Program-made: the position numbers and the translations under genes
Shown: piece by piece, positions 17,984 to 27,800 of the stretch
Numbering within the stretch: position 1 is the first letter of the stretch
How the letters are laid out: each line of letters opens with the position of its first letter
Notes under the pieces: generated by a model
Databases searched by the model: none
The model's input: only the letters and a program-made list of their open reading frames with translations
What the model was told of the DNA's origin: nothing
NCBI RefSeq assembly: GCF_018127925.1
Contig: NZ_CP072347.1
Location: forward strand, 1,304,501 to 1,368,500
DNA length: 64,000 nt
Reading direction: 5' to 3'
DNA from: Prevotella melaninogenica
GTDB taxonomy: Bacteria > Bacteroidota > Bacteroidia > Bacteroidales > Bacteroidaceae

Positions 17984-18415
17984 GTGGATTCAGTATATAA
18001 CAAATTAATAGCATTAGGTATTCGCCCATCTGTACAGCGTGTAGCAATCATGAAGTATCTCGCTACTCACCACACCCACCCAACAGTGGAAGAGGTCTTT
18101 CTTGCATTGAAGAAAAAACTTCCTACGGTGAGCCGTACAACTGTTTATAACACATTGAGAATGTTATCAGAGCACGGAGCAGCATCAATGATTACTATTG
18201 ATGATCATCGCGTATGCTACGACGGTATTACCGAGCCACATGCACACTTCTTCTGCAAGCGTTGTGAGAAGGTTTATGACTTTGAGGCAATGGAAATGCC
18301 ACGCTATACTGGCGAAATTGGCAAGGGTTTTAGAATTGATGACACACAGCTTTACTATAAAGGTATCTGTCCTCACTGCCTTGAGACAATGAACGAGAAA
18401 GAGGAACTGAACTAA
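17984..18415 (+). CDS. Fur-family metal-dependent repressor (PerR/Fur-like)
   Basis: The 143-aa protein is normal for Fur/PerR. The N-terminal winged helix reads LGIRPSVQRVAIMKYLATH, then HPTVEEVFLALKKKLPTVSRTTVYNTLRML with the recognition helix TTVYNTL. The regulatory part has the ligands HRVCYDG and EPHAHFFCKRC, and a second CPHC near the end, giving the structural Cys4 zinc site. The start codon is GTG; the first ATG in frame would remove part of the DNA-binding domain. Whether it senses iron or peroxide cannot be decided from the sequence. Confidence 0.9.
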   Translation: MDSVYNKLIALGIRPSVQRVAIMKYLATHHTHPTVEEVFLALKKKLPTVSRTTVYNTLRMLSEHGAASMITIDDHRVCYDGITEPHAHFFCKRCEKVYDFEAMEMPRYTGEIGKGFRIDDTQLYYKGICPHCLETMNEKEELN

Positions 18416-18516
18416 ATTCCCTATAGCTGTAGGTCGCAACACTCATGCGAGTAACGGTTGAATTATGAATAAATGAAACTCAACCTCCCTAATTTATATA
18501 TTTCTTTAAGATTTCC

Positions 18517-18547
18517 TTGTCAGTTCTAAAAAGAAGTCTTACCTTTG
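18517..18547 (+). promoter_or_regulatory. Promoter of cassette A leader
   Basis: TTG (18517-18519), 20 bp, TACCTTTG (18540-18547). Transcription would begin near 18554, about 110 nt before the AC repeat. Confidence 0.75.
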
Positions 18548-18567
18548 CGCCCGTGAACAAATTAGTA

Positions 18568-19086
<519 letters not shown>

Positions 19087-19296
19087 ATGATGAAAACAAA
19101 AGAAAGAAAAGTCTATCTCGTGCCACAGTGCCAGATAGCAAAGATGAGTGAAGAAACTAGTCTTATGGCTACCTCTTTCCCCAGCCAGCACAATCCTGGA
19201 CATCACGGCACCGGTCCATCAAGTGCTAAAGCTGTAGCTGAATGGGAGGATTTAGAAGAGAGCAGCAAGGGTACTTCTTCTGCATGGGAAGATTAA
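19087..19296 (+). CDS. Small conserved protein of cassette A (69 aa), function unknown
   Basis: I do not recognise a named family. The protein has no signal peptide. It shares a central block with its cassette B counterpart: Pro-x-Cys-x-Ile, SE-x-T-x-L-M, then TSFPSQH, TGP and AKA, and it ends with an acidic stretch and WED. The start is ATGATG at 19087, 25 nt behind the end of the long leader frame. The fimbrillin gene starts 54 nt after its stop, so the two are probably co-transcribed. The acidic tail and lone Cys are the only special residues. It could be a chaperone-like partner, a regulator or a peptide product; nothing in the sequence decides this. Confidence 0.7.
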   Translation: MMKTKERKVYLVPQCQIAKMSEETSLMATSFPSQHNPGHHGTGPSSAKAVAEWEDLEESSKGTSSAWED

Positions 19297-19350
19297 GCAA
19301 GAGAGTTATTAACAGAAAAGAAAACAGAATCAAAAAAGAAGAAACAGACA

Positions 19351-20907
19351 ATGAAAAAGAATTCGTTTAAGACACGCCTGTTATCATTTGCAGCTTTCTG
19401 CGGGCTAGCGTTAGCGTTTGCTTCATGTGCCAATGAAGACGTAGCACAGGGCACAACAGGCACAAACAATGAGAATGACAAGAATCTTACTACCTTTGTT
19501 GCGGGTGACGAGGCAAAGACCCGTACCACGATGGATTATAGTACTGGTGCTTTCTATTGGGAGGCCGGCGACAAGATTTGGGTGAAAGATGATGACGGTA
19601 CTTGGCAGCAGAGTAACAATGCCCCAGCAAGTAAGGAAGCATCCTTTAAGTTTAAGGTACCAGGCAAGTTCAAGAACCATACAACCTACAAGGTTTATTA
19701 TCCTGGCAAGAATGGTAATCAAGATCAAGTAACTATCTCTGCTGCCCAAAGTCAAGCAGAACCAAATAACACCGATCATTTCGGTGAGTCAGGTGACTGT
19801 GGAACGGCCGATGCTTCTAAGCAGCCGAACGGCTCGTTTGCTTTTGCACTTGATCACCAGGCAGCCATTCTTGTCTTTCAGCCTTATACAGGTAATACAG
19901 TTCTTAACGACTGCTATCTAACAAAGATAGAAGTTACCTCTGACAATGACATCACTCACACCTACACACTTGACCCAACTACAGGTGAGTTGACAGGTAC
20001 AGGCAGTGGCAAGCAGATTACCCTTAATACTATCGGTAGCGGTGCTTACACTAATGGTTTCCCTTTGACAAATACCTCTGCTAGTGTAGCAACCAACGGT
20101 GCTTACATGGTGATAAAGCCAGGAACTCATATTTTAAAAGTGCGTTACTGGGTGAAGGATATTGTGACCAACGTGGAGGGAGCTATTACGAAGACCCTGA
20201 GTGCTTTCAATTATGCAAAGAATACCTACTATGACATGACTGCCAATCTCGATGTGCCCAATTATGATGGTAATCATTACTGTATGTGGGATGCGAAAAA
20301 GCAGTACTGGGATGGCTATGAATGGACACACAAAAATCCACTTTGGCAGCCAACACTTAAAGATCAGAGTTCAACCTTCTATCCACAGAACAATACCGAT
20401 CCTCGTTATAAGAATGAAGCTAGCGGAGGATCACGTCTAGATGCTAGTTTTTTCTGTGCTTCTCTCCCTAATCTTAATGAGCTGGTATGGTATACTCTAA
20501 AGGGAGAACCTCATTGGGATGACGGAAGACTGTGGACAACGATGGGACATTTATATAAAAGCGGTATATGGATTAAGAAAAAAGCTTTTATCAGTGGATT
20601 CTCTTCTGTAGTAGGTCCTGATGGAGTAACGGATTATCGTACGGTTAGTAGCTTATTCTTAAGTAATCCTCCTTCTCACACTCCTCTTTCTGACTCTGAG
20701 ATAAACCAGTTCTTTTTTCTGCCTACACTAGGTTATCTTTATGATGGAAAGCTAAAGGATCTTGGTGTTGAAGGTGACTATTGGTCTTCCAGTGGCAATC
20801 CATTGTATAATACTGAAGCTGGGCTCATACGCTTTACTAATAATAGTTTCGATGTTTATTATTATGGGCGTAAGTTTGGGTTCATAGGACAAAACTTATT
20901 TGAGTAA
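19351..20907 (+). CDS. Fimbrillin-family surface lipoprotein, cassette A
   Basis: The 518-aa protein has a lipoprotein signal ending LALAFASC (Cys near residue 26). The N-terminal half has the fimbrillin pattern: TTFVAGDEAKTRT followed by FYWEAGDKIWVKDDDG, with a Mfa/FimA-like beta sandwich to about residue 300. The C-terminal 200 residues form a separate domain with LWTTMGHLYKSGIWIKKK and GDYWSSSGNP, ending in an aromatic strand. This resembles the FISUMP/DUF1566-type domains that end many Bacteroidota surface proteins. It should be exported and lipid-anchored, either as a fimbrial or adhesin subunit. It is paralogous to the gene at 54045. Confidence 0.85.
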   Translation: MKKNSFKTRLLSFAAFCGLALAFASCANEDVAQGTTGTNNENDKNLTTFVAGDEAKTRTTMDYSTGAFYWEAGDKIWVKDDDGTWQQSNNAPASKEASFKFKVPGKFKNHTTYKVYYPGKNGNQDQVTISAAQSQAEPNNTDHFGESGDCGTADASKQPNGSFAFALDHQAAILVFQPYTGNTVLNDCYLTKIEVTSDNDITHTYTLDPTTGELTGTGSGKQITLNTIGSGAYTNGFPLTNTSASVATNGAYMVIKPGTHILKVRYWVKDIVTNVEGAITKTLSAFNYAKNTYYDMTANLDVPNYDGNHYCMWDAKKQYWDGYEWTHKNPLWQPTLKDQSSTFYPQNNTDPRYKNEASGGSRLDASFFCASLPNLNELVWYTLKGEPHWDDGRLWTTMGHLYKSGIWIKKKAFISGFSSVVGPDGVTDYRTVSSLFLSNPPSHTPLSDSEINQFFFLPTLGYLYDGKLKDLGVEGDYWSSSGNPLYNTEAGLIRFTNNSFDVYYYGRKFGFIGQNLFE

Positions 20908-21052
20908 AAAGAGAACGCTCTTCACGCACTCTCTAAACAAGTACTTTTTGTTTGAAAAAGAGTGATGAAAAAGACTAACTGGATAAAAATAGAAATAAAA
21001 CCATGATACATCTATAGATGATGAGTGTCTGTAGATAATAATTATTAACTAG

Positions 21053-21184
21053 CCGAGAACTGAAATATGTTTTCATGACGGAAGTATATTCTGTGGGGCA
21101 CGAAAGTATATTTCGTGGGGCACAAAAGTACATTTTGTCAGCCACGAAAGTACATTTCGTTAATGTTAACACTTCGGTTCTCGG
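21053..21184 (+). other. Structured intergenic element: closing stem around a 22-bp palindrome array
   Basis: CCGAGAACTGAA (21053-21064) pairs with TTCGGTTCTCGG (21173-21184). Between them lie four units starting at 21078, 21100, 21122 and 21144, exactly 22 bp apart. Each is a dyad of the type ACGAAA-GTAYA-TTTCGT. Arm changes are compensatory: ACGAAA/TTTCGT versus ACAAAA/TTTTGT. Smaller dyads flank them: TGAAA-TATGT-TTTCA (21061-21075) and GTTAA-TG-TTAAC (21159-21170). The element ends 17 bp before the HU-like start codon. Confidence 0.8.
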
Positions 21185-21201
21185 ATTAAAATCTTTTAAC
21201 C

Positions 21202-21672
21202 ATGGCATTTTATAAGAAAATTAAGATGAAAGTGAACGGTAAATGGTATCCTAAATCCGTTCTGGTTGTAACGGCTGCAACGACGGAGCAGGTTGCGAAA
21301 CGTATTGCTGCGGAGTCGACAGTAAGTCCGGCTGACGTGCGTGCGGTGTTGACGGCGTTAGGCAGTGTGATGGGCGACTTCATGGCACAGGGGCGGTCGG
21401 TAAAACTTGACGGTGTAGGTTCGTTCTATTTTACGGCGATTACTAACAAGAACGGTGTTGACACTGAAAAGGAGGTTACGGCTAACCTTATCAAGGGCGT
21501 TCGCGTTCGTTTTCTCCCTGAAACACGCTATCGTGGTGCTGGCAAGGGTCGTGTTTCTACGCGCGGTTTGTCGGATGTGGACATTGACTGGGAAGAGTGG
21601 AAAGGCGAAGAAAAGGAAGAGAAGAAAGAGAAAGGAAAGAAAGAAGGCGGCGGTGGCCCTGTATCTGGATAA
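21202..21672 (+). CDS. HU-like DNA-binding protein with low-complexity tail, cassette A
   Basis: The 156-aa protein carries an HU/IHF-type fold of the Bacteroidota histone-like group. TEQVAKRIAAESTVSPADVRAVLTAL gives the two N-terminal helices, and GRSVKLDGVGSFYFT the characteristic beta turn. The region from about 125 on is low complexity, rich in Lys and Glu, and ends GGGGPVSG. The same kind of tail, ending GGGPVAG, occurs in the cassette B protein. It follows a palindrome array by 17 bp and is followed by a terminator. Binding of the protein to that array is an attractive but untested idea. Confidence 0.85.
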   Translation: MAFYKKIKMKVNGKWYPKSVLVVTAATTEQVAKRIAAESTVSPADVRAVLTALGSVMGDFMAQGRSVKLDGVGSFYFTAITNKNGVDTEKEVTANLIKGVRVRFLPETRYRGAGKGRVSTRGLSDVDIDWEEWKGEEKEEKKEKGKKEGGGGPVSG

Positions 21673-21731
21673 CCCCTTTCCCAGTCTCTTCCTGAAAAGA
21701 GAGTAGCCTAGCGGTGTATAGGCTAGAATGT

Positions 21732-21775
21732 AAAAGAGGATGTGCCAATAATGACGGCACATCCTCTTTTTATTA
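21732..21775 (+). terminator. Terminator after the cassette A HU-like gene
   Basis: AAAAGAGGATGTGCC (21732-21746) pairs perfectly with GGCACATCCTCTTTT (21756-21770), 9-nt loop, then more T. Confidence 0.9.
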
Positions 21776-22420
21776 TTTACTTTTCAAAAACTTTTTTCCT
21801 ATCAATCCGATTGTTTCTTGCTATTTTTATTGCATCTCTGTCCAGTACTTTGTACATGAGAGGAATTTAAGGCCTTCTTTAGTAAAGACAAAGATAAGAA
21901 TTCCGCTTGATTTTAACAAAGTAGAAAAGTCAAGACGACTTCATTGTTATTCTGATGAAAAAAGTGAAGAAGAAACAGAAGTCAAGATAAGTTCATAAAA
22001 AAATATTGGTGTCCGATAAAACTTTTTGGGGTTATCTGTGTTAGATAAAATAGACTTAAACTTATGATTTCATTAATTTATCTGGTTATTATAGGTCTTT
22101 CCTTATCAATATAAGCACATTTTATAATGCTTACAATTTGAAACTGAAAACCAAGCCCTTGGATAAGTAAAACGGCTGCAACACTGATGAATAAAGATAT
22201 ACAGAGCTTTCAGTTTATTTTTACCGGACAGCAATAATTCGATATATTGGAAGGCCCTTACATCTTACTCCTTAAAGCATTCGTACATAGCGTTTGAAAA
22301 CACACCCTAATACTGCGAACTAACGAGATAAACATCCGACAAGATAAAGATAATCGGTAACACTACACAAAGAAGATGCTTCTGTTATTTACAAGATTAT
22401 TGTAGATATTCGACATAACA
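21776..22420. other. Intergenic region without a supported gene
   Basis: The 645 bp between the cassette A terminator and the rloA promoter contain only short frames without promoter or recognisable domain. No repeats or strong hairpins were seen. Confidence 0.55.
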
Positions 22421-22452
22421 TTTGGAGATATTAAGTATTTTACGTATATTTG
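22421..22452 (+). promoter_or_regulatory. Promoter of the rloA-rloB pair
   Basis: TTTG (22421-22424), 20 bp, TATATTTG (22445-22452). The -7 box overlaps the TTG at 22450 that would extend the rloA frame, so translation must start at the ATG at 22483. Confidence 0.8.
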
Positions 22453-22482
22453 CAACGTAAACAAGCACAAATACGTCATTAC

Positions 22483-23805
22483 ATGATATTAAGAATAACC
22501 GTCGAGAACCTACTCTCATTCAAAGAAGAAACTCAAATCAGTTTCGTTGCAGGTAAAAGTGATAAACACTCTGAACAGGTTTGCCGCGCAGAAAAGCGTG
22601 ACGACATCTCTGTACTCAAAGCGGGTATCATCTACGGGGCCAATGCTTCGGGCAAGAGTAACATCATCAAGGCTGTTGATATACTACAGAAAATTGCGCT
22701 GGAAAGCGTCCCTAAGAATGAAGTAGAACCTTTCAAACTTGCTACGTTAGGGAATAGACCTTCAAAGGTTGAGATGGAATTTAAGGTGGGCAAGAAATAT
22801 TATGCTTACGGAGTAGAGTTCTCTGTCAAGGGAATTGCCGAAGAGTGGCTGTTTGAAACCAACAGTCGTTCAGACATGGAAGTATTTACACGTAAGGTAT
22901 CTGCTGATAGCAATGATTTTACCTTTGGTTCCTTCACTGCGAGCGAAGAAGAGAAACAGCTTGTGAAGTTCATCAGCATGAGTACTCCTAAGAACGATAG
23001 TTTTCTTTCAGAATATATCAAACGAAATGGCAAAGGCCTTAACGCCATCACTGAGGTCTATCGTTGGATGAAAGAAAACCTAAAGATTATCTTCCCAAAG
23101 ACAAGGTTTGAAGGCCTGTCTATCCGTGTGGAAAAAGACAAACAGTTTGCTATTGCCACAAAATCACTCCTTAACTATTTCAATACGGGCATTGTTGATA
23201 TACGACGAGTAAGGGTGGCTAAGGAGAACTTAGAGCTACCCAAGGAACTTGTGACAGACATTCTTGCAGAAGCAGAACCTGGTAAAGGGATTGTAGTCGC
23301 CTCTCCCTCTAATTCAGCCATCTATTTCTTTGAGTCTGAAAAAGACGGAACTATGTCTATCTATAAGCAGAATACCATCCATAATGGTGAAGATAATAGA
23401 GAGATAGCATTTGAGATGAACGAGGAGTCTGATGGGTCTATAAGGATCATGGACTTCATCCCTATGCTCATTGACCTGCGTCTGAATGAGACGGTCTATC
23501 TGATTGATGAGATTGACAGAAGTATGCACCCGATGCTTTCACAGAAGATTCTTGAATATTACTTCAGTCACCTCACAGCTGACAAAGACACCCAACTCAT
23601 CTTCTCTACACACGAATCAAACCTGCTAAACTTAGACTTGATTCGTGCTGACGAGGTGTGGTTTGTTGAGAAAGATGCTGTTGGAGCCTCTCATTTCACC
23701 TCCCTTGCAGAGTACAAACCAAGGGAGGATGTTCGTAAGGGATACCTACAAGGTCGGTATGGGGCTATCCCCTTCTTTGCACCTATTAATAGTCTAAAGT
23801 GGTAA
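22483..23805 (+). CDS. rloA: RloA-like AAA ATPase (AbiL/OLD-type defence)
   Basis: The 440-aa protein starts at MILRITVENLLSFKEE, a typical start for SMC/OLD-like ATPases of the RloA/AAA15 group. The Walker A motif is YGANASGKSN (about 51-60). Walker B is VYLIDEIDRSMHP, followed by LIFSTHESNLL with the switch His. The next gene is RloB, three bases downstream. RloA-RloB pairs are associated with restriction loci and match the two-gene AbiL abortive infection systems, in which the ATPase controls a Toprim-like effector. Together with the CRISPR locus 15 kb away this is the only other phage-defence unit seen in the window. Confidence 0.85.
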   Translation: MILRITVENLLSFKEETQISFVAGKSDKHSEQVCRAEKRDDISVLKAGIIYGANASGKSNIIKAVDILQKIALESVPKNEVEPFKLATLGNRPSKVEMEFKVGKKYYAYGVEFSVKGIAEEWLFETNSRSDMEVFTRKVSADSNDFTFGSFTASEEEKQLVKFISMSTPKNDSFLSEYIKRNGKGLNAITEVYRWMKENLKIIFPKTRFEGLSIRVEKDKQFAIATKSLLNYFNTGIVDIRRVRVAKENLELPKELVTDILAEAEPGKGIVVASPSNSAIYFFESEKDGTMSIYKQNTIHNGEDNREIAFEMNEESDGSIRIMDFIPMLIDLRLNETVYLIDEIDRSMHPMLSQKILEYYFSHLTADKDTQLIFSTHESNLLNLDLIRADEVWFVEKDAVGASHFTSLAEYKPREDVRKGYLQGRYGAIPFFAPINSLKW

Positions 23806-23808
23806 ACA

Positions 23809-24462
23809 ATGAGAAAACGCAAGAGTTTTGAACGTCAGGAAGGTATCAAATCAGGCCGCCTGGTAGTCATTGCTGCAGAGGGTAAGGATACTGAAAACAT
23901 CTACTTTGAAGAGATGAAAGCCTCTATGCATGCCCCTGGTGTACATGTAGAGGTATTGCGTAGAGGTACGAATGAGTCCAGTCCAGAAGAGGTATATCGA
24001 CAGATACAAGGCTTTGTTACAGAATATGATATTGATGAGGACGATCAGTTATGGGCTGTTGTTGATAGAGACAAGTGGACGGAGAAAATGCTGTCTGAGG
24101 TTGCTATGAAATGCTCTCAGAACAGATTTTTTAATTTCTGTGTCAGTAACCCTTGTTTTGAACTATGGCTAATTCTGCACCTTGAGGATGTGGAACGCTA
24201 TTCAGAAGAAGACTGGAATGATCTGTCAGAGAACAAGAAGACAAGCCGGAATGGTGACACTTGGACCAAGAAGAAACTTCGTTCGCTCATGGGAAGCTAT
24301 CGTGAATCGAAATACGAGGCCGCAACTCTACTCCCTAATATTGAAAATGCAATCGCAAGAGCAAGCAAACTGGACATCAAACCAGATGATAGATGGCCAC
24401 AGACCATGGGTACCAGAGTCTATCTCCTTGTTAACAGTATCTTAGCTAAGGACCAACAATAA
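23809..24462 (+). CDS. rloB: RloB-like Toprim-type effector of the RloAB/AbiL pair
   Basis: The 217-aa protein has the RloB features. IAAEGKDTENIYFEEM supplies the first acidic residue of a Toprim-like site, and DDQLWAVVDRDKW the Asp pair. FNFCVSNPCFELWLILHL is the hallmark segment of the family, and the C-terminus contains WTKKKLR. The protein is presumably a nuclease or nucleotidyl-type effector controlled by RloA. The start is three bases after the rloA stop, so the two are translated from one mRNA. No toxin activity can be read directly from the sequence. Confidence 0.85.
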   Translation: MRKRKSFERQEGIKSGRLVVIAAEGKDTENIYFEEMKASMHAPGVHVEVLRRGTNESSPEEVYRQIQGFVTEYDIDEDDQLWAVVDRDKWTEKMLSEVAMKCSQNRFFNFCVSNPCFELWLILHLEDVERYSEEDWNDLSENKKTSRNGDTWTKKKLRSLMGSYRESKYEAATLLPNIENAIARASKLDIKPDDRWPQTMGTRVYLLVNSILAKDQQ

Positions 24463-24744
24463 AGTTCTCGCCCAAGGAAGTGCAATAGAGAGAAGATATT
24501 ATCTTACACCTAATCGAATTCATCTATTATTTCAAAGAGGGCTAACATGGTCTCTGTGAGGGCTTAGCATACATATAAACGGTAAAGATGACAAGCCATA
24601 CCTATTATTAGTATCATTACACTATACGCCCCAAAACGACAAAACACACCTTGTATAGCAATAGACACATTAGGACACAAGAAATGTAATTCAAGCTGAT
24701 ACTTTGCATGAAAGAAAGTGCATTGTCTTTCATATAATAAAAAG
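24463..24744. other. Intergenic region upstream of ileS
   Basis: There is no ORF or hairpin of note between rloB and the ileS promoter. No T-box-like motif was recognised. Confidence 0.5.
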
Positions 24745-24776
24745 TTTGGTAGTTTCAGTTGTTATTTGTATCTTTG
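24745..24776 (+). promoter_or_regulatory. Promoter of ileS
   Basis: TTTG (24745-24748), 20 bp, TATCTTTG (24769-24776). The leader is short, about 30 nt. The -33 block TTTGGTAGTTTCAG also stands in front of both dinucleotide repeats. Confidence 0.8.
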
Positions 24777-24812
24777 CAGGTATTTAGAAAATAAGCAAAA
24801 CAATTAGATAGT

Positions 24813-27800
24813 ATGGCAAAGAAATTCGCCGAGCACAAGGGACTTGACCTTGTTAGCACAAATCAGGAAGTATTGAAAGAGTGGGAGAAGAAAGATATCT
24901 TCCTCAAGAGTATTGATGAGCGTAAGGGCGAACCACAGTTCATCTTCTTCGAGGGACCTCCATCAGCTAATGGACATCCTGGTATTCACCACGTATTGGC
25001 ACGCGCAATTAAGGATACTTTCAACCGCTACAAGACTATGCAAGGTTTCCAAGTGCATCGCAAGGCGGGTTGGGATACTCATGGATTGCCTGTAGAGTTG
25101 GGTGTAGAAAAAGAGTTGGGTATCACAAAGAAAGATATCGACAATCACGCATCAGACAAATATATCTCAACAGAGGAATACAATCATAAGTGTCGTGAGA
25201 ATGTAATGAAGTTTACTGCTGAATGGAAGCAGTTGACAGAGGAGATGGGCTATTTTGTTGATATGGAGCATCCATACATTACTTACGATAATAAATATAT
25301 TGAGACACTGTGGTGGCTTCTCAAGCAACTCTATAACAAGGGTTTGCTGTATAAGGGCTATACCATTCAGCCTTATTCACCAGGTGCAGGTACAGGTTTG
25401 TCAAGTCATGAGTTGAACCAGCCTGGTTGCTATCGTGATGTAAAGGACACTACCGTCACAGCACAGTTTGCTATCCCTACAGAAGACTGGAAAGCATTGG
25501 CAGAAAAGGCTAATTTACCTAAGGAGACATGGGGTAAGCCTTGCTTTGTTGCATGGACAACAACCCCTTGGACATTGCCTTCAAACGTTGCACTTTGTGT
25601 TGGTCCAAAGATTGAATACGTTATTGTTGAGACCTATAACCCATACGATGCCGAGAAGTTGACACTCGTTATGGCTGCAAGTCGTGTAGCTGCCTATCTG
25701 AAGTCAGAAGGTGAGATTACCGATGGTGGCGAATTACCAGCCTACGATCGTGGTGACAAGTATGTTCCTTATCGTATCGTAGGTCGTGTGATGGGTACAG
25801 AACTTGAAGGCTTACACTATCAGCAGTTGATGCCTTGGGTAAAGCCTGTTGAGCAGACAGGTGACTTTGCACCAAAGTTTGTGAACGACTATGCTGCAGC
25901 TCACCCTGAGAAGGTGTTTACAAGCGAAGATGGTCGTGATAAGTTTGTGGAGATGGAGAGCGAGGCTTTCCGTATCATCCTTGGTGATTACGTCACAACA
26001 GATGATGGTACTGGTATTGTACACATTGCTCCTACCTTCGGTGCGGACGATGCTAAGGTGGCAAAGGATGCAAATATCCCAGCACTTTATCTGATTTCAA
26101 AGAAGGGACAGACTCGTCCAATGGTTGACTTGCAGGGTAAATACTTTACTATCGACGAGTTAGACCAGAACTTCGTTAAGGCTTGTGTAAATGAGAAAGC
26201 ATATGGTCACCACGCAGGCGACTATGTAAAGAACTCATACGACCCACGTTTCAACCCTGATGGCGTATGGGATAAGAAGGCTTCAGAGAAGAAAGAAGAC
26301 CTGAACATCATTATCTGTATGGAGATGAAGCAGGAAGGTACAGCTTTCAATATTCAGAAGCACGTACACAACTATCCTCACTGCTGGCGTACAGACAAGC
26401 CTATCCTCTACTACCCTCTCGATAGCTGGTTTATCAAGGACACTGCTAAGAAGGAACGCATGGTAGAGTTAAACAAGACTATCCGTTGGCAACCAGAATC
26501 AACTGGTACTGGTCGATTTGGCAACTGGCTTGAGAACTTGAATGACTGGAACCTCAGCCGTTCTCGTTTCTGGGGAACTCCATTGCCTATCTGGCGTGAT
26601 GAAAACCGTGGCGAGAAGTGTATTGGTTCTGTAGAGGAACTTTACAACGAGATTGAAAAGTCTGTTGCTGCGGGTATTATGGAGAAGAATCCACTGAAAG
26701 AGGCGGGCTTCGTTGTTGGTGATTTCAGCCAAGAGAACTATGATAAGATTGATCTTCACCGTCCATACGTTGACGATATCGTCCTCGTAAATGATGAAGG
26801 AAAGCCAATGCATCGCGAATCAGACCTCATTGACGTTTGGTTCGATAGTGGTTCTATGCCATATGCGCAGCTCCATTATCCATTTGAGGGTGAGATTAAT
26901 GCTGAAGGCTTGAAGGCTACGGGTAAGACTGAGGCTGAATATCGTGACCAGTTGGTACACTCATGCTATGAGGGTATAGCTGTTCCACCAGCATTCTTCC
27001 CAGCAGACTTCATTAACGAGGGTGTTGACCAGACTCGTGGTTGGTTCTTCACACTCCATGCAATAGCAACAATGGTGTTTGACTCAGTTGCCTTTAAGAA
27101 CGTGATTTCAACAGGTCTTGTGCTCGATGCAAAGGGTAACAAGATGAGTAAGCACGTGGGTAACGTTACCAACCCATTTGAGATGATGAATAAGTATGGT
27201 GCTGACCCTGTACGTTTCTATATGATGACGAACAGCGAACCATGGGATAACTTGAAGTTCGACCCAGAAGGTGTTGACGAGTGTCGCCGTAAGTTCTTCG
27301 GTACCTTATATAATACGTATAGTTTCTTTGCTCTTTATGCAAATGTTGATGGCTATGATGCTACGACATGTGAGGCGGTGAAAGCTGAGGCACCAGAGAT
27401 TGACCGTTGGATTATCTCTAAACTTAACTCACTCATCAAGGGTGTAACTGCTGAGTTAGAGGATTTCGACCCAACACGTGCAGGTCGCCTTATCGACTCA
27501 TTTGTGAACAACGACCTTAGTAACTGGTACGTTCGTCTGAACCGTAAACGTTTCTGGGGTAAAGAAATGAGTGCTGACAAGAAGAGTGCATACGACACAT
27601 TGTACACTTGTTTGATGACCGTTGCACGTCTCTTGGCTCCATTTGCTCCATTCTATGCTGACCAACTCCATTCAGACTTAGGTGGTAAATCAGAAAGCAT
27701 CCACTTGGATCGCTGGCCAGTAGCAGACGAGTCTGTTATTGATGCAGACCTTGAGGCACGCATGGATATGGCACAGCGCATCACATCAATGGTTCTCGCG

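Noticed and set aside
21714-21998. 94-codon frame behind the HU-like gene
   Set aside because: It runs through the terminator hairpin and has no promoter or recognisable domain.
24463-24812. T-box or other riboswitch before ileS
   Set aside because: The promoter lies only about 35 bp before the start codon, leaving no room for such a leader.
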